64,000 nt of DNA from Fagopyrum homotropicum (GCA_033239125.1 BSWB01000008.1:92001-156000); one strand, 5' to 3'. Positions 1 to 12,928 are shown, numbered from the stretch's first letter. Notes: generated from the letters alone by a model not told the origin. Made by a program: numbers and translations.

Positions 1-3000
1 ATTCGTCACAACTGTCATCCCTCCTTTCTTCGGAACGACATGCACCGGGCTAACCCACTTGCTGTCCGAGATAGGATAAATAATACCTGCATCCAACAAC
101 TTAAGAACTTCCTTCTTCACAACCTCTTTCATGATCGGATTTAACCGTCTTTGAGGTTCCCGTGAAGTCTTATGATTATCTTCCATTAGAATTCTATGCA
201 TGCAGAAAGAAGGTTTAATGCCAATAAGATCATCCGTAGTGTAACCTATAGCCCTTCGATGCTTTCTCAGGACATGCATTAATTTAGACAATTCAGATTC
301 GGAAAGGGAAGCACTAACAATAACGGGATAAGTAGAATCCGGTCCAAGAAAGATATACCTCAAGTGATTGGGGAGCTGTTTAAGCTCTACGACTAGGGGT
401 GCTTTCTGGGGGGAATCCATGCTTCCTCTTTCCAGTGGAGTGGTATCAGAAACTGGACTTGATGAAGTCTCAGTTTGAATTATCTCGCCTTCTACCTCGG
501 TCGAGGCGCATAGGCGTTGACCGAGATGTTCTTCGGTCGCCTCGCTCAGTCCAGAAAGTGCCTCGGTCGAGGTACTGCTACTGGATCCGAGACTGGAGAT
601 CTTCGCCTCCTGGATCAGCTTCTCAGTTTTAGCTCCTGGATCTTCTTCCAGTGCTTTTAAGCTCCGTATATCTGCATCACAAGAAGCATCTATACCTTCC
701 TCCATTAAACTGAAACTTATAACTCTTTCGAGTGGATCGTCAATAAGGATAGAGCTCACCAATTCTCTTGATTCTTCTTCATCGTAGATGTTGAAGATAT
801 CATCAGTTAGTTGCTCCCCCTTCATGGCTGCAAGTAGTGCAAACTCCACCTCATCGCCACCAACGTTGAATTTCAACTTGGCGTTCTTGCAATCCACGTT
901 GCAACCCGAAGTTGCTAGAAATGGCCTCCCGAGAATAATAGGAACATGATAATCTGCGGGAATGTCAAGTACGACAAAATCTATGGGTAGATAGAAGTTA
1001 CCTAACTTGACCGGAACGTCCTCCAAGATGCCCACGGGATGGGTAATGGAGCGATCTGCCATGTAGAGTCGAATCTTGACCGGTTTGGGCTCTCCAAGAC
1101 CGATCTTCGTGCATAGCTCCAGCGGGATGATGCTCACGCTGGCTCCTAGATCACAAAGGGCTTCACAAGTTACATCCCCAACTTGAATGGGAATGCAAAA
1201 TGAGCCGGGATCTCTCAACTTAGGCGGCATCTTTTCCTTCATGATCTTGATAAGCTCCGAAGATTTAGATGTCATCCTAACTTCACCAACATCCTCCAGC
1301 TTCCTCTTCCTTGATAAGATCTCTTTTAAGAACTTCCCATAGGCGGGCATACCTAAAATAGCATCAAGGAAAGGAATATTAATATGTAGCTTATTCATCA
1401 AGTCAAGAAACTTACCAAAGTGCTTGTCAAGATGTGCTCTGGCTCTGGACTGAGGGAATGGAAGTGGTGGCTTATATGCAGGGGGTGGAACATAAGTTTC
1501 TGTCGTTCCTCCTGCTTTCTGTTGCTCCGCCTCGGTTGGCATCTCGGTCGAGGTGTTCTTCGACTGGATCTGGACCGAGGTGGTCTGCGTCGAGCGAGGT
1601 ACTGGATCTGCAGTTTTGAGTCCACTCCTCGTCGTTATGGCCATGCACTGGCCCTTAGGGTTAGCTTCCGTCTTTGCTGGAAGTTTCCCTGGATCTCTTG
1701 GCGCTTCATTCGCCCTATTAGCAAGTTGTTATTCGAAAGACTTTTGGGCCCTCGAAAATGAAGTCATAGAATTCTCCATAGCGTTAAGCTTGATCAAGAT
1801 TACCTCCAGAACTGCGTCTTTCTTTTCTGGCTGAGACGAACTTGATCCTTGCCCTTGGCTTTTCAATGGAGGAGAAGAAGAAGAAGAAGGGGGAGAGAGG
1901 AAAGGGTTAGAGGAATCATTAGAATTGGAGTTTGAATGATTGTTACCGTGATTTTGGTTATTCGCCCTCCAGTTGTTGCTATTGGATCCTCTATTGTTGT
2001 TGTTGTAGTTGTTGTTTCGGGAACCGTTGTTGTTGTTGTTACGGTACCCGTTATTGTTGTTGTTCCTTTGCCCTTGCTCTTCCTTCTTAGTTTGAGCCAT
2101 CAAGAGCTCCTTTAATTGCTTCACGTTGTTCTTCAATGACGTGAGTTGATTGTTGTCAGATTGAGTCTCTTGAAAGTTGACTCTTTTAACTCCACCTTCA
2201 GCTCCTTGGTGGGTATATTTCTCCATGTGCAAGGCTTGCTTCTCAATGAAGTCCCAAGCCTCATCAATCGCCATGTCCATGAAGGTTCCGGCGGAGAGTA
2301 GTTGGAGATTGAACTGGGTGCTTCCGTCCAGCCCTTTGAAGTAGATCTCCAACAACTCGATCTTTGGAATCCCATGATGTGGGCAATCCAAAAGGATATC
2401 CTTGAACCGCTCCCAAGATTTGGACAAGCTCTCCTTATCCTTCATGATGAAAGCATTGATCTTCCCTCTCATTTCAGCGGTCTTTGAGGGGGGAAAGAAT
2501 TTGGTCAAGAATTCTGTGGTCATCTCCTCCCATGTGCTGATTTTTCCTGGAGGAAGAGATTGATACCAAGTAAGAGCTCTATCTTTTAAAGAAAAGTAAA
2601 AAGGTCTTAGCTTGTAGTTGTTATTCTCAATTCTGGGAGGTCGCAAGGTTTCCATCAAGATCTCGTAGTTTTGAAGATGTTGATGCGGCGACTCTTTCTC
2701 TAGCCCTCCGAATTGGCATTGGCGGATCATGGCTAAAACTTGCGGTCGAAGTTCGTAGTCATGATCTGCTGGATCTCCTAGGTTCACTCCTGGACGCCTC
2801 AGTTGTTGATTAGGGTCCATCCTTTGACCTAGGGTTTGTGGAATTCCTGCAAGAAGAACATCTCGGACTGGCATCCGAGGTGGAAGTACATCGGCCGGGG
2901 CATCTGGTACTGGAATCTGCCTCGGTCGAGGGTCAACAGGAGGATCTTCCCTCGGTCGAAGTAGAATCTGGTTCCGAATGACGGCAATCTCAGCTTCGAT

Positions 3001-3207
3001 TGCTGCAGTCCTGGTGCGATTCTCCTCTTTCTCTTGCATGAGTTCTTCCTTGCTGAGGCGCAGCAGCTCCTGCGTCTCTCTCAATTGGGCCGCAAGATCG
3101 CGATCGTCTTGTTGGGCCATCTTCGCTTCTCTTAAGCGTCTCTTGTATGTCTTTTCTGGTTCGGGATCGTAAGGAACGATTTCCTTCCCAGCGCGGGTTC
3201 TTCGCAT
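1..3207 (-). pseudogene. Element A gag-pol polyprotein, one premature stop, truncated by window edge
   Basis: Gag packages the element RNA; the downstream domains process the polyprotein and copy the RNA. The first ATG is at 3207 (MRRTRAGKE). The open frame begins 11 codons upstream without a Met, and C and D have an ATG at the same place. Gag includes the retrotransposon-gag core near 2680-2330 and an Asn-rich tail near 2080-1920. A TAA at 1731-1729 stops the frame after FSRAQKSFE; C has CAA (Gln) there, so a single C-to-T change broke A. Beyond the stop the same frame stays open to base 1. It contains the protease motif DLGASVSIIP near 1150 and, at 1-400, the N-terminal part of RT ending in VPKKGGMTVV. 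Between them lies a linker rich in CCTCGGTCGAGG palindromes. Confidence 0.88.
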
Positions 3208-3308
3208 ATACCTAAGAAAGAACCTGCGAAAGTCACTCAAGTAGAGTGGTTAGACAAAACGGGGCAAATGCCCCAAGAGCAAACCGTACGGACTCGGTCT
3301 AGACCAAG

Positions 3309-3326
3309 TCCCCGGCAACGGCGCCA
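3309..3326 (-). other. Primer-binding site of element A
   Basis: On the minus strand this reads TGGCGCCGTTGCCGGGGA, starting 6 bp after the LTR. The same 18 bases stand in the same place in C. This is the primer site usual in Athila-like elements. Confidence 0.8.
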
Positions 3327-3332
3327 AAAACT

Positions 3333-5074
3333 TGTTCGCTCCAAACGGTGTGTGCAAGCTTTAAATTTATAACCCTAGACTTAAGCTTAAAACAAGGATG
3401 CGAACCCGCAGTGTACGGGTCAATCGTAGTAAAAGCAAGAAAATTCCAAGGGTCGATCACAGGGACTCGGTGAAACAAAGTCAATACGGTGTGCTTATGT
3501 CAATACTAACCACAAGAGCAATTAACACAATCAAAGATGAATAAGAAGTCAATAAAGCAAACATGCAATTCTAGGGATTAAAGCATCTAGTTGTGGTTCC
3601 AACTCAAGATCTATAGATAAGCGGACAAAGCTGAGATTTTTGCGTGGGGAAGGTATTTCTAAAGTGGAGTAGATCACCGGATAAGTCTCACTACGCACTA
3701 ATCCTAAACCGTAACTCCTATTACCGGGTAAGTCTCAAGGAATCAAGATAAAGAACTATAACCTCAAACTAACACACCATCTAAGGGAATAGAATCAACC
3801 TTTACCGGGTAAGTCTCAGGCTAACTCACAAAGATGGGATGGAAGCACACTCAAACCCCAATAAAGGATGAACCTTTATTACCTACACTTATGATCGTCA
3901 ATACACAAACTAAGGAATTACCGGGTAAGTCTCATCCTAAGCTTGCTTTGAACCAGGAAAGGTGTAATAAGAATAGGATTTGGCAAACTCTAACACTTAA
4001 CTCTCAGTTATGGATCAGATAAGTCACCTCGGTCAGCCAGTTTCCACCCCGGCCGAGGTGTTCATCGACTGAACGAGATGCTTAGGGTTAAGGTTAAAGA
4101 CTCGAACTTTCAGGATCCTACTGGAATCTAAGATTATTCTATCATTGTTTTTCCCACAACCTTCAGCCAATCACCCTAGAATCACACAAGGAAATTAGCC
4201 ACTCATCATCATTATGAAAGTATTAAATATAAGGGAAGAAGGTGAATATTTGAACAAAGAAGAATTTAATGAAAAGACTTCGATAACTGAATCAAATATC
4301 ACAACAAAGCGTTCCTTGGATAACAATCCAAAAAGACAAGACAACAATTGAGGAAATTGAAAACAATCTTACAAAACCCTTCAATAAAGCTATAAAAGCT
4401 ATGGACTTCAATCTTCCTTCAACCTTCAAAAAGGTTCTTCAAATCTTCCAACTTGGGGAAGGCTGCTGCTGCTGCGTGATTTCCAACTGTATGCGGGATC
4501 TAAGCATGATCGGATTTGTGGAAAATCCAACCCTTTTTATAGGAAAATAACCCTCCAAAGATAATAAATCTTAGAAAGATATTTTCCCATAAATATAGGT
4601 AAAATATATGATTCTGCATATCTCCTTCCTTCCAGGAGCCAAACCCAAAAATATAAGATCACTTTCCAAGTTTGAAAGATCTCTTCCAAGAATAACATAT
4701 TCTCGCCGCGTCCTAGGTGTTCGCCTCGGTCGAGTCGGCGTCTCTGGATCACCTCGGTCGAGGTGAATCTGTGGTCAACCGAGGTGATACACAACTGAAT
4801 GTGAAATCTCTCAAAACTGGTCCAAAGTAAATCTTTAATCCATGACTATGCTCTCTGGATGTAGCTCCAAATGACTCATGACTCCTTTTGCTCCTTTTTG
4901 ATGCAAAACGTACCAAATTACCTGCAATTACAACGAAACTAGGTGTAGACCTCGATTCTCGCAAAGGTAGATGAAATGGTAGTAAAATCACATAATGTAC
5001 ATACAAACATGCAGATTATGAAAGATAAAACGTCCAAACAAGCCCCAAAATATAGACTATAATTCATGCTATCA
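3333..5074 (-). repeat. 5' LTR of element A
   Basis: On the minus strand it starts TGATAGCATGAATTATAG at 5074 and ends GAGCGAACA at 3333, 1742 bp. It aligns with the LTR of C (15564-17328). It carries four copies of the 16-bp motif GAGACTTACCCGGTAA (seen on the plus strand as TTACCGGGTAAGTCTC near 3679, 3722, 3801, 3917). CCTCGGTCGAGG palindromes are present, including a perfect 14-bp one at 4751-4764. Confidence 0.9.
4533..4541 (-). promoter_or_regulatory. TATA box in LTR of element A
   Basis: Minus strand TATAAAAAG in the middle of the LTR, at the same place as TATAAAAAG at 16088-16096 in element C. Probably drives transcription of the element RNA. Confidence 0.6.
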
Positions 5075-5220
5075 GCTAACGCCATTGCCCAAGCTACCAG
5101 CTCCATCATTTCTCTCACTGTTGCTTGTCACGGGCCCCTTTGTAGCATATTGTGTCTCTACTCTACAATGACATGAGTCATGCCAAGTCGGCAACGTTCT
5201 GGCGCATTGTCCGTAATTAA
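5075..5220. other. Unassigned spacer
   Basis: Short stretch between the outer LTR end of A and a J-family LTR fragment. No open frame, repeat or known family is recognisable. It is the DNA that A inserted into. Confidence 0.5.
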
Positions 5221-5640
5221 CGGTTTTGTAACAATAAGTCATTTTATTTCGGAATATTAATTCCGGGATTTATTTCCAGAACTTAATTTTCTGAATTTAA
5301 GATTTGACTTTTAGTTTTGGAATTTAATTCGGAAACTTAATTCCGAACTTAAATTCCAAACCTTTCACATTTTTAAGCTTTTCATTTTCGGAACTTTAAT
5401 TCCGACTTTATTTCCGTCATTTACTTTTCCGACTCTTTGTATGACCACATCCACTATATATGGGGATGCTTGGCTCATTTGTAAAACATGTTCAATTTGA
5501 TTAAGTATTTGAGAAGTATTTTCCTCCTACTTACATGAGCATCAATCCCTCTCTGATAAGCCCCCGGATGGCGATGCCATCCGTGTTTCCGGCTAGAAGG
5601 ACCCGCACAATTTTGAAGACGTTTATTATTATTCCGTATC
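5221..5640 (+). repeat. J-family LTR fragments (two, joined)
   Basis: Bases 5221-5553 match the middle of the J LTR on the plus strand: repeated CGGAATTAA-like units, then CTTTGTATG and GGCTCATTTGT. At 5554 a new J LTR starts with TGATAAGCCCCCGGATGG and continues to about 5640, where it breaks off. One J copy therefore appears to have inserted into another before both were truncated. The full-length relatives are at 42364-52338. Confidence 0.7.
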
Positions 5641-5644
5641 AACC

Positions 5645-5820
5645 ATGACCTTTAGGAACCAAGACTCAACGGGTAATGAACTCCTCCAGTTCTAAACGTT
5701 TGGCCTCAACAGCCGATGTGCATGCGGAGAGGTCGATGTCCATAATGCTGGTGATATGAGTCAAAAGTCCTACGAAGCAGATGTCTCCCTTCTTTTTGTA
5801 CTTGACATTTTGCATCTCCT
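5645..5820 (-). pseudogene. Fragment of Athila env-like ORF
   Basis: A minus-strand reading frame of about 55 codons matches the C-terminal third of the B env-like ORF: KKGDICFVGLLTHITSIMDI here against KGNIGYVGIVTHISRQLGID in B, and both end in a FITR or FMTR motif. It is a scrap of a further Athila copy, with no LTR attached. Confidence 0.65.
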
Positions 5821-5829
5821 CCGCCAACA

Positions 5830-8459
5830 CTAGTCCCTCTCTCATTATTGATGGGGGTTCTTGTTGTAATATTGTCAACAAAAAAGTGGTAAAACACTTT
5901 AAGTTTCCTACAACCCCCGACCCACAACCTTATGGACTCCAATGGATTTCCGATAAGGCATGTGACACCGTCACACAACAAGCGTGGGTGACGTTTTCAA
6001 TTGGATCCTATGTTGATAAGGTCCTTTGTGATGTTATCAAAATGGATGCCACCCATGTATTGTTAGGACGAATATGGAAATTCGATTGTCGATCGTTTCA
6101 TGATAATTATCTTAACCGGTACATGTTCCAATTTAATGGAAAACGGATCACACTTTTGCCCATGACTCCGCACGAAAGTTTAGTTGATTATGCGGAACGG
6201 AGGAGGCAACAAGTCATAGATGAAACCACTAAAGCTCCGGCAACATCGGACCCTCCTAGGAGCTCTCTCGATGTTGTGGGTGCTCGTACTTCTGGGTCCG
6301 TAATTCCGCCCCTAATGTCCATTCAACCGAGTCGAGAGGTAGTAAAAGTTGCATTGTTCCTACGCATGCAACTTTGTCACCCCCGGCTCCTCACATTCAT
6401 GGACAATATGAGCCGCGGATCCCTTAAGCCCAATGACACAATTTGACATCGGTCATGGAAGGCAAGTTCCCTTGTTTCTTGCATGTTCCTTGTTGCTTAT
6501 TTATTTCTCATGACCCAAATAATGTGCCACACGAGGTGTCCTTGTTGTTTTCCGAATTTTAGGATATCTTGACCGATGAACTACCACCCGGCTTGCCACC
6601 AATCCGAGGAACTGAGCACCAAATCGACTTGGTGCCCGACACGTCTTTTCCCAACCGTGCCACTTATCGTGCAAGTCCGGAAGACACCAAGGAGCTACAA
6701 CGCCAAGTCCAAGAGCTCCTATACCGGGGACATGTCCGTGAGTCCTTATCACCATGTGTCGTGCCGGTCATACTTGTGCCCAAGAAGGACGGATCTTGGC
6801 GAATGTGCGTAGATTGCTGAGCCATTAACAAAATAACCTTCAAGTACCGTCATCTGATTTCGCACCTCGATGACATGTTGGATGACTCCATGGCTCCATC
6901 ATCTTCTCAAAGATCGACCTTCAGAGCGGGTACCATCAAAGCTGCATGGCCGAAGGTAATGAATGGAAGACGGCTTTCAAGACGAAGCATGGCCTCAACG
7001 AGTGGCTTGTCATGCCATTTGTCCTCTCCAACGCCCCGTCCACGTTCATGCGCCTCATGAACCATGTATTGCGTTGATTTTTGGGTATTTTCGTAGTTGT
7101 TTATTTTGATGATATCATTTTTTTAGCAAGTCTTTGGATGAACACATCGGGCACCTTCGCTAAGTGCTCTAGTGCCTTAGACAAGAGCAATTGTATATTA
7201 ATTTTGATCAATGTGTCTTTTGCTCGGACACTACCGTTTTTCTTGGCCATGTCGTGTCTAAGGACGGACTACGAGTGGATGAATCAAAAGTTTGCGTCAT
7301 TCGGGAGTGGCATACTCCTACTACGGCCACCATGGTTTGAGCCTTTCTCGGCTTAGCGGGCTTCTATCGACGCTTTTTCAAGGACTTTAGCTCGATAGCG
7401 GCACCGTTACATGAGCTTACTAATAAAGGTGTAACATTTGAGTGGTGTGACACCCATGCTCGAGCGTTTGAGACGCTCAAAGACCGTCTTTGTAATGCAC
7501 CACTACTCCAACTCCCAAACTTTTTGAAAACCTTCGAGGTGGAGTGTGACGCATCTAATGTGGGAATTAGGGGGGTTCTCCTACAAGAGAATCGGCCCAT
7601 TACTTACTTTAGCGAAAAACTTTCTGGTCCCTCACTCAACTATCCAACTTATGACAAGGAACTATATGCTTTAGTTCGCTGTCTAAAAATATGGCAACAT
7701 TACTTGTGGCCGAAGGAGTTCATGATTCATTCGGATCATATGGCTCTTTCGTATCTCAAGGGTCAAACTACTTTGAGTCGGCGCCATCCAAGTTGGGTAC
7801 AATTTCATGAGACCTTTCCTTATTCCATTTGACATAAGAAAGGTAAAGAGAATGTGGTAGCCGATGCCCTTTCTCGACGATATATCCTTCTTGTGCATAT
7901 GGATGTCAAGATCTATGGCTTTGCTCTTATCAAAGAGTTATATGCCACAGATCTTGACTTCAAGGATATATTCGCTCAGTGCCTTGACTTCCGGGAGCAC
8001 GAGTCTTTCTTTATCAACGATGGTTACTTATTCCGTGCAGGCAAGCTTTGTATCCCGCGCTCGTCTATTCGCCATTTGTTGATAAAGGAGGTCCATGAGG
8101 GTCGTGGTCACTTCAGTGCTACCAATACTCTTGCCGCTCTAGAATATCACTATATTTGGCCCCGAATGTGCAAGCGTGTGACCCGGTTTTGCACAAGTTG
8201 CATCACATGTCACCATGCAAAATCGTGCCATGTTCCGGATGGATTGTATTCTACTTTGCCTAAATCAATGGGATCTTGGGAGGATCTTTATATGGACTTT
8301 GTGGTTGGCCTACCCATGTCTAAACGAGGCAAAGAATCCATTTTCGTGATAGTCGACCGTTATTCAAAAATGGCACATTTTATTGCATATAAGAGCACAC
8401 AAAATGCTAGCAAAGTCGCTACACTTTTCTTTGACAATTTTGTACGCTTACATGAAATA
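5830..8459 (+). pseudogene. Element K: Reina-like chromovirus pol remnant (protease, RT, RNase H, integrase)
   Basis: Plus-strand Ty3/gypsy pol in the normal order. Protease is at 5833-6230 (LIIDGGSCCNIV, then VLLGRIWKFD). RT runs from 6590 (LPPGLPPIRGTEHQIDLVPD; VPKKDGSWRMCVDC; VVYFDD near 7090, the catalytic motif). RNase H is at 7380-7850 (ECDASNVGIRGVLLQENRPI; DKELYALVRCLKIWQHYLWP). The integrase zinc finger and start of the core are at 7950-8459. The wording of these blocks is that of Reina-type chromoviruses. Stops and frameshifts break it, for example TGA at 6818-6820 where the family has Arg in CRAINK, and several frame jumps across 6880-7400. Neither LTR is present; the 3' end is cut by the LTR of B at 8460. 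Confidence 0.82.
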
Positions 8460-10084
8460 TGTTCGCTCAAAATTGTGCGTGCAAAGTCTTCAATTTAGAT
8501 CCAGAATCAAGCAAAGAAGCGAACCCGCAGTGTACGGCTTGGTATAGTAAAGCAATAATTCTAGACACGAACTCAGGGATTTGGAGGATCAAATTCAGTT
8601 CGTAAAATCGTTTGGAAAGTAAATAAGCTTTTGTAAAGATTAATGGAAAACAACGATTCTAAAGATTCGGGTATCCAATTGTGGCAATCGATTCAAGATG
8701 TTCTAAAGATATAAGGACAGAGTTAGGATTGCAATGGTATAGATCTAAGGTAAGGTGTTCTACGATGAAGTTCCAAACCCATAAATCCTACCCAAAGGCT
8801 CTCTAAATAAAGGATGTTGAGTCTTGTTATAAAGGGATTCTAAAGACAAGATTAAACTCTCAAATACCCATGCCCAAACCCAAGGGAATCAAAGATAAGC
8901 CAAACAGGTTAAGGTTGTGACACTCGTAACCTAAGTAGAGGGTGTTGAGTCTCACTACTACCTAGAGAAGGTAAACCAAGGCTAGGTTAGGGCCAATCTT
9001 TAACTTTGGATCAAAGCAAAAGCAAAGCACGTCAAACAGGGAAAACCACGGTCATTTCTTGAGGAACCACGGCCGTGGAACTCAAGAACAGGCCGTGGAA
9101 AGGTACGACGATGAGTTTCTCGCAACTCTCAAGATCCAATCTGTTTTGGTTCAATCTATCATCATCTATGCCACAACTATCAACCCTTCACCTTAGAATC
9201 GCTTAAGGGTTTTAGCCAACAATCATTGTCATCTAATCAATAATCAAGTTTAGAAGAAAGAAAAGATAGAACCTTGAAAACTCAATAATGAATGCAAAAC
9301 CAATCTCAAATAAATCAAAATTCGTGCTTGTGTTCAACGAATATAGAATAGAGTCAGAAATCTCTCACAAATCTTAAAGAACAAGAAGAACGGGATGTCA
9401 ATCCGCCTTCAAAGTGTAATCTTAAGATCTTCCAACTCCAAAATAGGAAAGTGCGTCTTTCCTAAGATCTTCCTCCAAAATCTCCTCTTACAATGTGTAC
9501 GTGAAGATCCAAAATGCGTAATCTTCCAAATAATTCAGCGTCCCGTGCGGAGTATCCTGTTTCGCTCTTTCTTCAGCCTTCTTATAGGAAAAGCTAGGGT
9601 TACGAACAGCCCGCAACGAATGTCGACGTGACAAAAATGTCACCTGGCGGTCGTTAAAAAACCACGGTCCCTCTGATTTCCACGGCCGTGGAATTGACCG
9701 TGGGTGCTTACGGCATGACTCTCCACGCCCTTAATTCAAATAATTACCAAAACCACGGCCGTGGTTTTATGTACTTGGCCGTGGAACTCCTAAAATTGGC
9801 GTGCAATCCTTTGTTCTCCAAAACTCTCCAATTACGCTCCTTCCTTAGCTGCTCCAATGCATCCCCTTGATGTCTAGCATGATCAATCATGCCTACATGC
9901 TCCATTTATGCTCCAATTCAAGCCTTTATTCACCTAAAATCACAACAAAGCTTGTGTAGATCTCTATACCAACATAATAGGTGAATGTGCTCATATATGC
10001 TTCAAACTCATATCCATGTACACAAAAGAAGGGGAAAAACTACCTAAATATGTGCCTAAACTAATGCCATATTTCATGCTATCA
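8460..10084 (-). repeat. 3' LTR of element B
   Basis: Minus strand starts TGATAGCATGAAATATGG at 10084 and ends GCGAACA at 8460, 1625 bp. Both ends match those of the A and C LTRs, but most of the body does not. Perfect CCACGGCCGTGG palindromes occur at 9067-9078, 9680-9691 and 9753-9764, with degenerate copies between. The 5-bp duplication cannot be tested since the other LTR of B is lost. Confidence 0.85.
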
Positions 10085-11387
10085 AATTACCCCATACTTG
10101 TCTCTTGCTTGTGCCCAAGCAAGGTTTTCAAAATCTAGATACAAGGTAGGATGAAATACGAATTCAAAACAAGGGGAAAAACAAATCTTTTTGGTATTGT
10201 GCTTCTATTCAGTAGATCACTCTCAAATCTTGTTTCATGTTTCCTTGAAAACCTTTACGCAAACAAAATGAATCATGTCATGCAAAAGAAACATTATACA
10301 TTGCAAAAGCTCCAAGACAAACATCATAACCCAAAGTAATGTCAAAATCAATCATGGGGAAATCCGATTTAGATCACTAAGTGAAACAACAACCCAAAGA
10401 TCTTAAGGACTTTCAAGCAAAGGTCAAGAAACGTGAATAGGTAGGACTTTTGTAAGGTAAAGTGGTGCAATATCCGGGAAAAGAAACTACACAACACAAG
10501 CTAGAAGAACATTGCTTCCCAAATCATGATTTGCATGCAAATTTTCTTTTACTTTACTTTTTGAAAGTATGGGCAGCGGTGCAAAAAAACCGAAGCCTAG
10601 GAGATCAGTGATTCTCAATTTTTGAGATGCCTCAAACCTTTGGCGCACATACCATATCCCATTACGACTTGTCGTTCATTCGGACTTTGGCAAGACACAA
10701 ACACCCGGCTATGTGAATGGTTCCGAGTTAGTCATCCTCATGTTCGATGTCCCCAAACTTATTTTTCTATACTTTGAATTAACACTTTTCAAGGCCCTCC
10801 CACATCAATTATTCCATACATTACACACTTCCTAATTCCCGGATAGGTAAAGGAGGCAAAAATTAATTGAGGAGCTAAATGGATTAAGAAGATGCAAGAA
10901 AAAATCGATTTGCCTTAATCATTTCAAAAAGAAGTGCAAGAACTTCTCATGCGATTTCAACTTTCATTCCTCAACATGATTTAGACAAGAATTTTATATT
11001 ATGAAACTTGCAAGAAGGTCAAACAATATACTCAACTTCTCCACAACTCACAACTCATCTCAAGCGCACAAATGTCATCAAAAATTCAATCCACAAGAAA
11101 TACTGTCATTGAGGTCTTTTCCAATCCTAGATGCACAATATTTTTCAAATTTTTATGGGTTTTTCAAAGCTTAAAAAAATGCAAGACAAAAACGTGTGAC
11201 AAGAAATAAAGGTGCAAATGTTCATGGATAAGAAACGAATCATAATGTCAAGTTATTACAACACAATGAGAATCATAATCCACCCCATACTTGAATTACA
11301 CATTGTCCCTAATGTTTGAGAAAAGAAAAAGGAAAAAGAACAAAGAAACTCACAAAGTCTATGAAGCAACTCAAACAAATCAACTCA
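10085..11387. other. Non-coding spacer of element B upstream of its 3' LTR
   Basis: AT-rich, no reading frame of note. Immediately next to the LTR the minus strand reads AAGTATGGGGTAATT, a plausible polypurine tract. Nothing else is recognisable. Confidence 0.5.
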
Positions 11388-12928
11388 TCACATGGGCAGC
11401 GATGGTGGAAATGGGAAGAAGTTTGGGTTGTATGGACGCCCAAACTGCTGCCTGTAGACATCTCGAAGGATCCTTGCATTGCCGCGGCGCTCCTCCTCAG
11501 CTGCATCAAAACGGGTCTCAAGTGAACTCATCAAATCCGCAAGTCCGGTGACCTATCCAGGCTGTTGATCCATCCAAGCCGGCCTCAGTGCCAACCAATC
11601 TGGCGGGGCTCCAATCCAAGCTAGCGGCGCGCTCATCCATGTCGGTCTCTCACTAATGCTCGCACGCCGGAAAGAAGAGGAAGCAGAAGGTCGCTGCTGA
11701 TAAGTAGACCTCCTAGGTGGCTCCTGGAAGTCCGCCGGCTGATCCGGAAAACCTCAAAAAGAGTGCTTAGCAGCTGTAGCATCCTGGTACTCATCTCCAC
11801 CTATCTCCTAATCATCCTCCTCCTCATTTATTGCAGGTTCATCCTTGGGATAATAGTCAAGAGATCCAAGAAGATTAGCATGCATCGGGACAAAAGTTGC
11901 TTTCAAATTCTGTCGGTCCCGGATGGTGTAATCAGCGCTCCAAGGAATGCCCCGTCCTCCCTTTCCTTCCCAAGGCATGGAGACGTATGGAGGACCTCGG
12001 TGGCGGGAATCAAGAGCCTTCGTGTCATAAAACCTTGAAGCCCTAGAGACCTCGCAGATGCCGCTAACTCACAAGGTGAAAAATCAATCCCCAACTGACG
12101 TGATATGTGTGTAACAATCCCTACATATCCAATATTCCCTTTAGCTTTGTTCTTAATCTTACTAAGGGTAGCAACAAGCATGGTGGCGCAATCCGGAGTG
12201 ATATCGGCCGCCATGCAATAGAGAATATAAAGATCGTCAGCCTTGAGCTTTTCTGAGGTTTCAGATCTAGGGAATAAGCACGCAGAAAGGATCCTATGAG
12301 CTATCTTAAAGGATAAGTTGTAAATCAACTTAGCCTTTGAATCTGCGGGTTGCCAACGGTCCTCGGAACCTACCACCATAGCAATCACTTCCCAAAACTC
12401 GCGAGCGCGAGTGTTCCTAGGAAATGTCCCATTATAAGTTTCCCCAAAACCAAACAAAGCTCCAAACTGAACTATGGATAAGTGGTGGGTGTGGTTCATC
12501 AAACGGAAAGAAACCGTTCGATTCACGACGTTGTGATCAAATGAACTCAAGAACTCCATATTAATCTCCTCATATGCATCTTCACTAATGTCCACGAATG
12601 TGGTAAGTACAGTCCTAGCAAGCATCATCCTAAGGTCATCTACAACATGTAGATCCTCAAATTCCTCAAGGACTATGTACCTAGGGACTATAACAATCCG
12701 CTCATGGATTTTTAGGTAGACTTTTTTGTGGTCCTCATGGATTGTAGGAATCCTAGGGACCGGTTGAAAAGTGGGAGGGAGTTGGGAAGACGAGCTAATG
12801 CCTCTTGTGGTTTTCTTTCGGCTGGACCTACGATTTCCTTCCATTTTCACAAAAACCACGGCTTGTTCTTGGCAAACCACGCCCGTGGAAAAGTACGGTA
12901 GACCGTGGTTTCTCACGATTTTTCGCAA
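11388..12928 (-). pseudogene. Env-like / ATHILA ORF of element B, frameshifted
   Basis: This ORF lies between integrase and 3' LTR on the element's own strand, where Athila elements carry an extra (env-like) gene. The intact stretch is 11903-12928. The likely start is the ATG at 12844 (MEGNRRSSRKK), since C also begins with a Ser/Arg-rich N-terminus. The conserved core has the pattern NMEFLSSF, VSFRLMNHTH, FGALFGFGETYNG, REFWEVIA, also seen in C (22386) and at 5645. A frameshift near 11950-12000 moves the frame to one ending at TGA 11390-11388, with internal stops. That tail has a Glu/Arg-rich segment followed by YNPNFFPFPPSLPM. I see no signal peptide and no clear membrane segment, so a true envelope role is unproven. 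The assignment to the plant ATHILA ORF-1 family is by pattern only. Confidence 0.7.

Larger units (their letters stand above)
1..5074 (-). mobile_element. Element A: Athila-type Ty3/gypsy retrotransposon, 5' part
   Basis: Read on the minus strand, A runs 5' LTR, primer site, gag, protease, start of reverse transcriptase, and then leaves the window at base 1. The order gag-protease-RT, the primer site complementary in style to TGGCGCCGTTGCCGGGGA, and an LTR of about 1.74 kb are typical of the Athila/Tat branch of plant Ty3/gypsy elements. A is closely related to element C at 15564: gag and protease align almost without gaps and the LTRs match along their length. Its outer target-site duplication cannot be tested because the other end lies outside the window; the 5 bases beyond the LTR are gctaa. 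Confidence 0.9.

Noticed and set aside
1420..1834. Plus-strand frames of 60-113 codons over element A
   Set aside because: They are antisense to the gag-protease frame of A, which shows clear domain motifs. Same reason for the minus-strand frames at 18391-18735 and 18837-19249 over C.
5830..8459. K as a centromeric CRM retrotransposon, suggesting a centromere
   Set aside because: The RT and RNase H wording fits Reina-type elements better, there is no chromodomain or LTR to test, and no satellite array is present.
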